Below, in pieces: positions 47,461 to 58,180 of a stretch of DNA of 64,000 bases. The position numbers were made by a program, and so were the translations under genes. Every line of letters begins with the position of its first letter. Positions within the stretch are counted from its first letter, which is position 1. The notes beneath the pieces are model-generated. The model saw nothing but the letters and a program-made list of their open reading frames with translations, was not told where the DNA came from and did no database searches. Source of the stretch: Lamellibrachia columna (taxonomy: Eukaryota; Annelida; Polychaeta; Sabellida; Siboglinidae); the NCBI GenBank assembly GCA_963662155.1, contig OY759266.1, positions 13,480,335 through 13,544,334 on the forward strand, read 5' to 3'.

Positions 47461-48219
47461 TTGCAAGCTGGGTTATTGATTATCTCGAAATACGGTGCCA
47501 GCCATGGAATCACACAGAGTAGCACGGGGAATAACGCAATTTTTTTTCTCGGGAAATCAGCTCTTGGGAAAATCCGTTAGATATATATCTGATATATTAG
47601 ATGCATTACCTAGTTCATTATATCTAGGTATATCAAATCTGTTGAGATTTTTAATGTCACAGAAAAATAATAGCCATTATAGCGGAGGTTCTGAATATGG
47701 GACTTTTGCAACACACCTTGGCGTTTTGTAGTAATCAGGCTCATTACGTCATTAGTTTACGCAGTTCATGTTACCAAAGTGATGATATTATTAATACACT
47801 TAGGCATAACGGAAAATGGCTGCATATGATAGTCATAGTTGGTATTATCATATTGAGTCAACGAATCAAAATATTTATTCCCGACAACACATACAGTCAG
47901 TATATTAGATTATGGCTTTATGTAATTAAATAAAAAGTTATGAATGCATGTACAATGTTATGCCAAACTGTAGTAGTCGTAACTAGTTGTGTTTCAGAAA
48001 CGGAGATAGTTGACGCTTACACTTATGTTTACCCCCCCCTGCAAAGTAGATTACTAATTACAATACTTATACAAATACCGTGATACTAACGATTTAGATT
48101 ACCATTGCAAGTATTATTTCAAAATAACAAATAATGAACCTCGGAAAAAGAGTCAAGATATGTGTAACTACGTGACCATAATAGGTAACTACGTGACAAT
48201 AATAACGACAAACGTAAAT
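47461..48219. other. Unassigned sequence
   Basis: Nothing supported. Confidence 0.4.
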
Positions 48220-48437
48220 ACTCAAAGAAGTACATACTCAAAGAAGTACATACAAAGAAGTACATACAAAGAAGTACATACAAAGAAGTACATACAAAGA
48301 AGTACATACAAAGAAGTACATACAAAGAAGTACATACGAAGAAGTACATACAAAGAAGTACATACAAAGAAGTACATACAAAGAAGTACATACAAAGAAG
48401 TACATACAAAGAAGTACATACAAAGAAGTACATACAA
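48220..48437. repeat. 14-bp minisatellite CAAAGAAGTACATA, about 15 copies
   Basis: Nearly perfect; the first two units carry an extra CT. Long open frames on both strands here are by-products of the repeat. Confidence 0.97.
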
Positions 48438-50831
48438 AACATATCACATTTCACAAGTGCATTTCGCCCTTTTATCTATCAGTTATAATATGTGCTTTGT
48501 GCAAATATTTAACCTTGACTGGAATTGTTTATTAATCAGCCCATTATACGTATTAAAGCAAGTGCGTTTGATTTAATATCTTTATTATAAACTCTCATGT
48601 ACAGGCAGAGCTCCATGCCTTGTTTACTCACTTTCATACTGACATATATGACATAAAAGGATACTTAATTACTTATGCACTAATTTGCCCCTACTAATGT
48701 CGACCTTTTGCCCGACACGTCCAATGTTCAAATGTTATTGTATTAGTACTTATTTTAATGTAGTATTATTTTATTTTATTGCATTATAACTGGCTTTTAT
48801 CACTCGCATCCGCAACATTCACTAACGATTGCATGCTTATCTACTGCATACATACAACACTTTGTTTGTCGGTTACTGCCGATTAAACCAGTTTTGTGGT
48901 AAATAAAAAAAAAAAAATTTATAGAGTCCAACTTTACGTAAAACGCCTCTCGCGTGAACTTCGTTTGCTGCGACCGCGTGTGAAGAACTCTATTTTGCTC
49001 CATCTGGCTATCTCGACATTCTTATTGTGAGCCGTGTAGCTAGATAAAGGGTGGACGTTATGCCCCATAACCAGGCGTTATGCCCCACGCAGCCACGCTC
49101 CTCTACGCTGCACTAACATTAAAAGACTAGTACAGTTGCAACATTTCACCTTTCGCATTCATATTCCCCTGCCAAGTGTTCTACTACACTCCCAACTGCC
49201 CTCGACAAAGATCTGCAGGAAGTCGGCAAGCGTCTTCGAAACGAGCGGATCGCACGGCCGAAGTCAATGGAAGAGCCTAGGTCAGAACATCTTGAAAGCG
49301 GCACAAAGGAAACTGTCCCGGCTGATGCAGTGAGGCAGTGACGCGCACACCGTCAAGTAAAACCGCTGTTTATGACGTCATTCGCGTACAGTTACGTGAT
49401 CAGCCTCGAGAAATCGAACTATACTGATTGAGATATATTTGTAAACACTGTCGCTATTGCTAGATATTGCGTGGTTGTGCTAGGTTGCACAGGTGGACTA
49501 CATGTCAAAGTAATCGTGACGCCATCATAGATTGTCAAGTAACCAGGCAGCCACTTAAGGCACGGTCATAAATCCCGGCGGTAGCATTCCATGGGTTCGT
49601 TTGTTGACAGCTGTCGGTCGAAGATTTGAAAAAATACAGTGCGCTGCGCAATTCGATAGTGCTCTCAGTCTCTGTCTGTCTGCCCGTCTGTTTCAATCTC
49701 AGGTCGACATCTGCGACGCATTACAAAGGTTTGTGTAATCTATATCTACTTTGTTTAACTGCAAGTCGTGGACAGTTAGAATATGCTGACGACCTAATGG
49801 GGAACTGAAGAGACCGGAATGGGGCTCTCAATGGTAATATGGACCCACACAGAAACATTATGGGGTTATCATTGTATATTATACCCAATTGTTTGCCGGT
49901 AGGTGGCGTCACTTTCATGTGAGTATCATATATTATGTGTAATTTCGTTCGAACCCCACATTTCTGCAGAATCCCCAATAAGCTATTCTCGAAATCCTAA
50001 AACTGGTTTTTTTGGCCGAAAAGAAGTCTAATGTTCGTGCAAAAATATAGTTTTGAGACACGATGTCGGTCACACATATTAAAGAGTCCACATACATCAT
50101 GCACCCGTCCCAGAGTTCTTATTTACGCCCACTGAACCGATGTTCGCCAACGCATCCCTGAACATCATTTGGCCGTATCAACTGCCGGCCTGTCTCGAGC
50201 GAGCATCGCCGAAGATTACCTTTTCCCACACGCGCAGCTTGATTGATGTCTAACGTGCAGTAGACTTCCGTGTGTTACGGAAGACACCTTCCTTGGATTT
50301 CTGTTCGTCAGGTGTCGGAATGGATCCACCCAGACAGGCCAGTTGAACGAACATCGAGAATGCGCAGCAATTATCTTATTTTTCAATTACGAATTTTTTT
50401 TCGAACGTGTGCTGGAAAAACGGTCTAACCCCTTAGACAAACATGTTTTTGACAATTATGCCCACAACAAAAGAATCGCTTGCCATTTAAATTCTGACAT
50501 TGCCACATGACTCGCGTGAGCTTCAACAGCTGCTGCAGTCTAGACAGGGTTACTTTTTAGTTACGTCGGCCAAGCAATTGCAGTAGTCTGCTGCTATATG
50601 TTGTAGACAGCGGCATCGCTGCAATAATCAATGACACACTTCACGTTTGTTTGGTGCTTTGTCTAAACGAGTGACAGGAAACTACGACTTTCGTTTTGAA
50701 ATATTAGCCTTGTTACATCGCCACAAGTCCGCCAGACATGAGTAGAAAGAAAGAGACCATTTTTTTAATATTGGTAACATTTTAACAAGCCCGTAATTAG
50801 AGACTATTAAATGTACCGACAACTGTACCTA
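48438..50831. other. Unassigned sequence
   Basis: GC content rises at 49020-49380, where a 65-codon plus frame (49136-49333, basic C-terminus) is open, but no family or splice context supports it. GTTATGCCCCA occurs twice near 49060-49090. Confidence 0.4.
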
Positions 50832-50955
50832 TCCAACTGTTTACAACTGGAACTGCTTATCGATTAGGAACTGCTTAACCCCTCTTGTTTTGGCGCGTTG
50901 CCGAGCTTGGGCCTCCCGAAGATTTTAGCGCAATAGAAGTATTACATATTGTATT
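50832..50955 (+). repeat. Dispersed repeat, about 120 bp, copy A
   Basis: TCCAACTGTTTACAACTGGA through GCCGAGCTTGGG to ATTTTAGCGCAATAG matches the complement of 58065-58180. It runs into a TATTG microsatellite. Confidence 0.8.
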
Positions 50956-51001
50956 GTATTGTATTGTATTGTATTGTATTGAACTGTATTGCATTGTATT
51001 G
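50946..51001. repeat. (TATTG)n microsatellite
   Basis: About 10 five-base units, the last ones mutated. Attached to the end of the dispersed repeat, possibly its tail. Confidence 0.9.
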
Positions 51002-52004
51002 TGTCATTTGAAACGACATACAACATAGCATACATAAGGAACGCCAAAATAATAATGCTGATTCTTGATATAGCGCTTTTTTAAAGTGCTTCACACTAAG
51101 ATAAGCTAACAATAAATAAATATACTATAATTAAAATTCTAGTACGCCATGAGGAGCCAATATTGGCTATATCTACGACGCGAGGAATGAGTGGCGAGTG
51201 TGCGTAAAGTCTATTGACAATGCTGGCCGCAGGATAGGCGGCTGACTTCGCCTGTTGTTCCAACCAGGGCTTGACCGAGGCTCACTGAGTTGGTTCCATT
51301 CAACTACTGTCCTTACAAAACAGGAATTCCTGAATTGGCATAGGCTATGTGTCTTCGATTTCACTACAACTTATAGATAACAAATGTAAATTGTTATAAT
51401 ACAGTTTAAATAAATAAATAAATAATTAACAGCTGAGCTTGCCAAATAGAAAGTAATGTGACATGGATGGAACTGGGAAAATAATACACAAAAGTTTCAT
51501 GAATTTTCCTTCTGGTTCTGTGGTTATCTATCGTGTTAGGTGGCCAATATATACGGTGGCGCAGCGGTGTGCTAACAAGGAAGTGTTGTAAAGTCACACT
51601 GTTAGATGTCACTAACATAGATCGCACTGTTATTCTCAGAAAACTGTCTACACATTCTCTCTCACGCATGTGTCATCGTGTAATGTCAAACACGGTTCCA
51701 CCGAACACGTTCATTGTCAACAACAGCTTCGCGCGTTCGTTTCCGCGCAATAAATTTAAGTCGCTGGCCCGGGTAGTTCAGCTTATCGCAGGACTGGCTA
51801 TCAGCTGGTCAGTTGGATAATCGCTGAGCAGCTATTACAACGCCCTTGAGACAATGGGTAATTGTGCAGTTCGCATATAGGTTAAAATATTAATGTAAGA
51901 CATTTCAGCGTCACAGCCTTCAGAGCACAGAGGTCATCCAAACATTTCGAATTACTGTAGATAGATTATCTCGTCAAAAAGTCTTACGCTTGATATCTAT
52001 GTAG
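51002..52004. other. Unassigned sequence
   Basis: A SINE-tail-like scrap (ATATAGCGCTTTTTTAAAGTGC) lies near 51070. Nothing else recognised. Confidence 0.35.
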
Positions 52005-52070
52005 GGCGCAGTGGCACAGTGGCACAGTGGCATAGTGGCACAGTGGCGCAGTGGCACAGTGGCGCAGAGG
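52005..52070 (+). repeat. Tandem A-box-like 9-bp repeats at the SINE front
   Basis: Six to seven units of CAGTGGCAC/CAGTGGCGC. Each overlaps a TGGCRCAGTGG word that itself fits the Pol III A-box consensus. Confidence 0.85.
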
Positions 52071-52155
52071 TTAGAACGTTGGACTCTCAACCGAAAAGAC
52101 CGGAGTTTGAATCGACTTGTTGTTGTTTCAAAGCTTGGACGGTTAAGTTCACTGC

Positions 52156-52168
52156 TCGCACGCACGCT

Positions 52169-52220
<52 letters not shown>

Positions 52221-52330
52221 CGAACACACGCACGCTCGCACGCACGCACGCACGAACACACGCACGCTCGCTCGCACGCACGCACGCACGCACGCACGCT
52301 CGCACGCACGCACGCACGCACGCTCCCCCA
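52156..52330. repeat. (ACGC)n array with CGCT interruptions
   Basis: About 40 tetranucleotide units with regular ACGCTCGC and ACGAACAC variants. Confidence 0.95.
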
Positions 52331-52809
52331 CACACATGAATGAATAATATTTAGCAATTACAGCGTAGCTGAATGTCTTCTTGAAAGGTTGAGTTGGTTT
52401 GGGGATGAGCAGGGCTTAACTGCCAGGGGGTCAATTGTAAAGCACGTTGAGTGATCTTAGGGACGGGATACCGCTTTCTACATAATGATGTAACCTTTAT
52501 ATACTGATATGACACACAAGTTTGGTCAAAATCACATCTAAACTCTTGCTATTAATCCACTCGCATACGTGCTTATCGTCAACACGTACAGTTTTTTTGC
52601 AAAATAAAATTAGTTAAATGGACAAAATGGCATTGTATCTTGCTATGAGATGGGGCCGTGTATAAGCTAAAGAATAATTAATGGTGTATACAGACTGTGC
52701 CAATTAAACGATTAATGGGCGAGAAAGGTGTCGAAGAATTCACATTCGACCTGTTGAGCGAATGATCAAACTCTCTATGTAAGTACGCATTTGGTGGCCT
52801 CAGTCATTT

Positions 52810-53140
52810 AGCGCTGTCATATAAAGACACTGGAGAAATGTCACCAACGTTGCCTTCGAAAGAAGCTTCACATCCCGTGGGAAGACCGCCGCACCAACGC
52901 TAGCGTCCTTACCGAAGCTAAGACAATCACGTCCTTACCGAAGCTAAGACAATCAGCATGGAGGCAATGGTTGTCTATAACCAACTCTGCCGGACGGGAC
53001 ACTGGGTCACAATGTCCGACTCCCGCATTCCTCTGCATGTCCGCTTTTCCCAACAGAAGCATGATCAGAAAAAACGTGACAGCAAGATAAAGCGATTCAA
53101 AGACACACTGAAGACCTGCCTAAAAGGCCAGGGTACCGTT
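52810..53140 (+). mobile_element. LINE C-terminal remnant (RTE/CFDP2-like)
   Basis: The plus strand reads CHQRCLRKKLHIPWEDRRTN, then SVLTEAK, MEAMVVYNQLCRTGHWVTMS and DSRIP...KRFKDTLKTCLKG. This is the HQRCLR...QLRWTGHVxRM...KRFKDSLK tail of non-LTR reverse transcriptases. A 25-bp stretch (CGTCCTTACCGAAGCTAAGA and on) is duplicated in tandem at 52905-52955. EN and RT proper are missing. Confidence 0.7.
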
Positions 53141-53275
53141 TCCCTGACTCTTATGCGCCTATATTTTTTTTAACACCTATATGTTAGTCACACGTGTTTG
53201 TATTCTAATACGTTCTTAGCGCAATTATATCCATATTCGAATATGCTGTAGAGTATTAGTTTTCATGTTAATATT

Positions 53276-53396
<121 letters not shown>

Positions 53397-54534
53397 CTTA
53401 TAGTACAGCTAATTTTTTTCATGTTGAACAAATGCAAACCAAACATTATTGTTCTTTTTATGTTTTTCTTGAAAGTGTGGTGCTTTTTATATGAATGTTT
53501 CCATGATGCCTGGAATTGCTCATTATTACGACAAAAAACGAGTAATGTTACGAGTCGCGTTTTAAAAAATAAATTAAAACTAAATTGTTGTACAGTTTCG
53601 GTTGATATCTCATACTTTGGTAGAACAATGTATTGGCAACAAGACCCAAGCAGTTGCAGAAAGACAAAGCAAATTTGTTTTTATTGCAAGCTTACAACAC
53701 CTGCGTACATTCGCGTGTAGTGTTGTTGAAGCCCCCAAAACGATGTTTTCGGTTTTGAAATCATTCTAACAGCTAAACAACACCAATAACAACGATGAAA
53801 TATCTGATGTTATCTCACAATCATTCAAAGAGATATCTGGTGTTATCGCTTTATTATGTTCACAATCATTCAATGAAAACCACATATTGTTATTATTCCC
53901 ATTCCAAAGTTATGACAATTTTAAAATGGTGAGGTGCTGAATGACGACCTTTTGAGAATCGATTGTATATACATAGTTTGTTCAGAACAGAAGGTAGTCT
54001 CTTTAATTCAGTGCTTACACAAAGCCCATAGATCATTAATATGTTACGAGAATGTATACTTTCTAGTGATGGTTTAGTGACACATGCTCTTGCCATATTT
54101 AGCTGATATGTGACAGGTTTGCTAAATCTCGGCTCCACAGTAAGCTGGGAAAGACTGCGATTACGTACCAACCAACGCCCAGCCGCCTACAACACGATGA
54201 TATGCTCTGACAATCCATCCATCACCTGTGTTCTGCTATCTCGGGAGCACCTGCTCCAACTGAATCATGTTAGATGACATGTCTTGTCATGTGTGTTTAT
54301 GGTAGCTGTGGTGGCTATTATATGGTTGTCTTGAATTGATTAGTGTCAGTAGATGTTTTAAAGATAAATTAACCATTTCTTCATAGATTATAGTTGAAAT
54401 ACTATATAATCTATCAGGTTAAAAAATTGGGAGTTTTTCACTTATTTGGTTATGTTACAAGGTTTTTAAAACATTTTTGTAAATATGAAAAATAGCCACT
54501 AAAAACGAAGTTTAATTTAAAACCAAATACCAAT
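53397..54534. other. Unassigned sequence
   Basis: A diverged duplication GAAATATCTGATGTTATC / GAGATATCTGGTGTTATC lies near 53798-53850. Nothing else supported. Confidence 0.4.
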
Positions 54535-54610
54535 AAGCCTGGCGGTAAACCAGTCAGCAATTGTTATGAAACTACCACATGGGTCGCCGGTCTGGAGTTC
54601 GACCCTAATG
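54535..54610 (+). repeat. Possible tRNA-like SINE head
   Basis: CTGGCGGTAAACCAGTCAGC is followed by GGTCGCCGGTCTGGAGTTCG, a fair B-box match (GGAGTTCGACCC). The A box is only loosely fitted. Confidence 0.35.
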
Positions 54611-54718
54611 TCTCGGTTTTGGTAGAATCATCGATAGCCGCTAGACGGTGCTGGAGTTTGCCTTAAGACATATATTACATTTTACCAGACATTTGTTCTT
54701 ATTTCATATCTCTATGAC

Positions 54719-55013
54719 CAGGGGCGGATCTAGGCTTGTTGGCGGGGGTCTCAGTCAGTCGTAGTCATGCGTCATTCTACTTCCGAAAACCGGGGGGGGG
54801 GGGTGTCGTTCTACTTACATACATACTTACATAAGGATTAATATTAGCCGGCTGCTAATAGTTCAGTCTTTACATTGACACTAGTGCCGATGAAAACCTA
54901 TATACGTGTTCCTTTACCGCGATATTTGCAACGGACACAGGGGGGGTCTAAGGCCCCCCTCCACGACCTAGGGGGGTCTTGAGACTCCTAAGACCCCCCT
55001 GGATCCACTGCTG
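54719..55013. mobile_element. MITE-like element with CAGNNNNGGATC termini
   Basis: 295 bp. Left end CAGGGGCGGATC; right end read inward CAGCAGTGGATC. Flanked by ATGAC (54714-54718 and 55014-55018), a plausible 5-bp target duplication. The interior has runs of GGGGGTC/GACCCCC in both directions. Confidence 0.6.
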
Positions 55014-55018
55014 ATGAC

Positions 55019-55546
55019 TGTGATATTGTACTGAAGTAACATTACGCAACTATGTGTATTGAACCTTCTCCGCTTAGGTTCCACATGCAACATAAACTGG
55101 CAGAACAGAACCTACGTGTTTTCGTTGCATGTTTATAAAAAGGTATGTTCTTAGACTTCGATACTGTTTGTTTTATTAGGATCATTCAAAGTGTTTTTTT
55201 CACTTAGCCCCTGGCAGAGCTGCTCATTCAAACATCGACTCTTCTACTGTGGGAAGAATTCAGTTGGGGTGTTTTTTTACGCCAATCATATAGGGTGATT
55301 ATGTGACGAGAGTTGACGAGATAATAAACTTCCGGCCCCAAAGTCACTCGACCAGTGCACTGTAAACTTGATAACGCATCGTATGTACTTCGTATTTCAT
55401 CACATTGCCATTGGTTCTTTCCATAAAGTACTATTTATGTAGGGACTAAGATTGCATTTTCTTTATAAATTGGGTAAGTTACACACACAAATTACAAAGA
55501 AAATCGGACACTTTAGTAAACTGTGGGAGTGTATTCGATCAGTGTC
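55019..55546. other. Unassigned sequence
   Basis: Nothing supported. Confidence 0.4.
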
Positions 55547-55682
55547 ACATGTGACAGTGACAGTAACAGTGACAGTAACAGTGACAGTGACAGTGACAGT
55601 GACAGTGACAGTGACAATGACAATGACAGTGACAGTGACAGTGACAGTGACAGTGACAGTGACAGTGACAGTGACAATGACG
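55547..55682. repeat. (GTGACA)n hexanucleotide array
   Basis: About 22 units with GTAACA and ATGACA variants. It produces Ser-Asp, Thr-Val and Leu-Ser pseudo-proteins in different frames. Confidence 0.97.
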
Positions 55683-56204
55683 TGTCGCTGACGCTGTCAG
55701 TGACAATGCCCGTTACATATAAACATGCAAGGAGCTGAGAAAGCATTTGTTTCACTTCGTGTTTCTTACTGTTTGACATAACACATGTTCTGTTAGAAAT
55801 TATTATTCGTCTAGAATGACATTTTCTCAGTAGTGAATAAATAATACCCGCCACTGTACTGGTAAAATGCAAAGAAAATCTATAGCGGCGGACCAGGAAG
55901 TTATTAAAACATTCAATCGATTGTGGCGTAGTATAGGTCGACTCTTCGAAACGAAAACTGAATCGGTTGGGCTGTGGTCACTTTGGACGGTAACGGAAAA
56001 TTACTCCAAACCCAAACAGTTAAATTAGAATGTAAAACAACACGGTAGTAGGAATTGCTGAGCGACACAGTTACAAAACTAGTTTTCAGGCAATAATCAG
56101 TAGTATTTGCCAGGCAATAATCAGTAGTACTTTTAGAAATTTCGTTTAAACTCACATTTCTGTGTAAATATGTTCTCACACTAGTGACAATATCTATCGA
56201 AACA
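55683..56204. other. Unassigned sequence
   Basis: A short CAGGCAATAATCAGTAGTA duplication lies near 56088-56130. Nothing else. Confidence 0.4.
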
Positions 56205-56440
56205 GGTAAAAAAAGGTAAAAGTACGTTCTTATATAGCGTGGTATTCAGTCCGTGGGACTGTTCAAAGCGCTCTACACTTCACCCCTGGCAGATCTTTTC
56301 ATTCACAGCTGAGTGAACTGTAGCAACGTGGGAAAAACGAAATTGCCAAAGCTTCGAAACGGCAGGAAGAGGATTCTAACCCGGGTTCTCTCGTTTGAGA
56401 GCCAGACGCTCTAATCGCTACGCTGGGCGCACCACAACAC
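56205..56440 (-). mobile_element. tRNA-derived SINE
   Basis: Minus strand. The tRNA-like head GCGTAGCGATTAGAGCGTCT with B box CCCGGGTTAGAATCC lies at 56370-56437. The body contains AAAGCGCTTTGAACAGTCC-like sequence, then a CGCTATATAAGAACGTAC tail followed by TTTTACC repeats (56205-56225). Confidence 0.75.
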
Positions 56441-56990
56441 GGTAAACATATCTATATAATTATAAAATATACCATTGTCATTGACATTAGTAATGCTCTA
56501 TTTAAGAAATAATAGAAGTAAATGTGTTAGTGTTCTTTCTTTGAAAACAGTTCTCAGTCAAATGTGTTTGTGTGTGAAATTCTTGAGCAAGCCCATGGGT
56601 ATGACTGAAAATGTCAGTCATTACGTGAAATGACTGGAAAGGAGGTGCAGTCATTTCGCGTAATGACTGAAACAGTGTTTCCCCTGATTAATGAAAATTA
56701 TGTAGGCAAACTTGCTGTTTTTTCTTCTACCTTTCTGATATTTTCAGAAATTGCCACCTAGCAGCTATCTCTTTCTCACACTCAAAACTATTTTTTATAT
56801 TGTGATGAAATTATGATTTAAGATTATTGTTCGGGTTCACTTTGGATCGTGTAGAACACCAGGAATTGAAGTTACTCCACATGGTCGAAACCACTTATCG
56901 TCAAATTAATGTTTTTATTATGAGGTGTAATGCCCCAGTCCCCTAGGTGCGCTTTGTGCTTTATATCTATTGTGCTTTATATATTTTTTT
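56441..56990. other. Unassigned sequence
   Basis: A near-palindromic patch CAGTCATTACGTGAAATGAC / CAGTCATTTCGCGTAATGAC lies at 56612-56670. No gene. Confidence 0.4.
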
Positions 56991-56993
56991 TGC

Positions 56994-57107
<114 letters not shown>

Positions 57108-57487
57108 TGTTACTGGTAAACGATAGTTTCGTCGTTCCATCTCAAATTGAGGACAATCTGCCAAAAAATTGCATAACCAATATATTACCTTATATTACCT
57201 ACACAATGTCTCCCACTTTCTGAGCATCGTCTTGTTCGTTGGAAACCTGAATAAAATATACTTTCCACGACAAACTTGACTGGCAACGAAAACTAACCCA
57301 GTGACAGTACGCCACTGTCAACATCTTGCTTGAAAACGAGTCGTTAGGGCCGGTAGCGAACATTTACATAAAACGACGGCAAATGAGACTTGCGCCCCTA
57401 TTATTGAACATCGATGTCTTCAGGATATACCCACGTATACAACTGGGTGAGCTGGAGCAATATAGAGTGAACGACTTTAAATGGAGG

Positions 57488-57848
57488 AGTTTACTCCCCA
57501 CCAGTGGCGCCACTAACCATTACACCAATGTCACAACTTACATTTGATGTGCAAATTCTGCATATCTTTATTTCACTCCTACTTTTGTCAAGATATCTCG
57601 CAGTTTCAAGTGCATACAATAATGTATAGTGTCTATATTGACCATGTGTTTAAAAATGCAATAACTTTCGTTTTGAAACTATGTTACGGTACCCAATCGC
57701 CTGTTACAATGGCGTAACAAGTCGTAAACAACGACGTTGCCATGACAACCATTTCTTTATACCACTCCGCAACTGTTCATTCTGAATTCACAATTAATTG
57801 TGGCAGTGGTGATTTGCTGAGTGGCGCCACTGTCGGGGAGTTTGTTAT
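57488..57848. mobile_element. MITE-like inverted repeat pair ending in AGTGGCGCCACT
   Basis: The left arm ACTCCCCACCAGTGGCGCCACT near 57494 matches the complement of the right arm AGTGGCGCCACTGTCGGGGAGT near 57822. AGTGGCGCCACT is itself palindromic. The interior of about 300 bp is non-coding. Confidence 0.5.
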
Positions 57849-58064
57849 GTAATAAGACAAGCAAGCCCATGTTTTGACTGTCTTGCGTACACCTTGTCAG
57901 CGCAGCACGCAGTTGCTTCCAATAAGGTTAAAGGACAAAGTCAATGCATCAGGTTCTCTTCTTCACCAACTGTTACTTCAATTTCGACACCGTGAAAATT
58001 TCACTTAATGCTTCTCTAAAACAAGAATTAGTGTGTTTCATCGCATCATGAATCATTCAATGGA

Positions 58065-58180
58065 ATACAATAATACTATTGCGTTAAAATCTTTGGGGGA
58101 CCCAAGCTCGGCAGCGCACCAAAACAAAAGGAGTTAAGCAGTTTCTAATCAATAAGCTTTTCCAGTTGTAAACAGTTGGA
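58065..58180 (-). repeat. Dispersed repeat, about 120 bp, copy B
   Basis: Inverted copy of 50832-50955 with roughly one difference per eight to ten bases. A G homopolymer of ten follows at 58192. Confidence 0.8.

Larger units (their letters stand above)
52005..52500 (+). mobile_element. tRNA-derived SINE with internal ACGC array
   Basis: The Pol III A box TGGCGCAGAGG (52061-52071) fits TRGYNNARNNGG. The B-box-like GAGTTTGAATC follows near 52105. Then comes an ACGC array (52156-52330) and a tail region with GTAAAGCACGTTGAGTGATC and GGGATACCGC, near 52437-52475, which resembles SINE 3' ends of the AAAGCGCTTTGA...CGCTATATAA type. Confidence 0.65.

Noticed and set aside
48119..48454. Minus-strand frame of VCTSLYVLLCMYFF repeats resembling a membrane protein
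   Set aside because: The 14-bp repeat generates it in every frame.
49136..49333. 65-codon plus frame in a GC-richer patch, basic C-terminus
   Set aside because: Possible exon or chance; no recognised family.
51766..51830. tRNA-like stretch GGGTAGTTCAGC...
   Set aside because: Partial A-box resemblance but no anticodon arm or B box that fits.
51974..52357. HARTHART / ACVRACVR open frames (also at 53225-53494, 44739-45059, 61050-61241)
   Set aside because: Tetranucleotide and GT repeats read as protein; present on both strands.
55452..55872. TVTVTV, SDSDSD and LSLSLS frames
   Set aside because: Three readings of one (GTGACA)n array.
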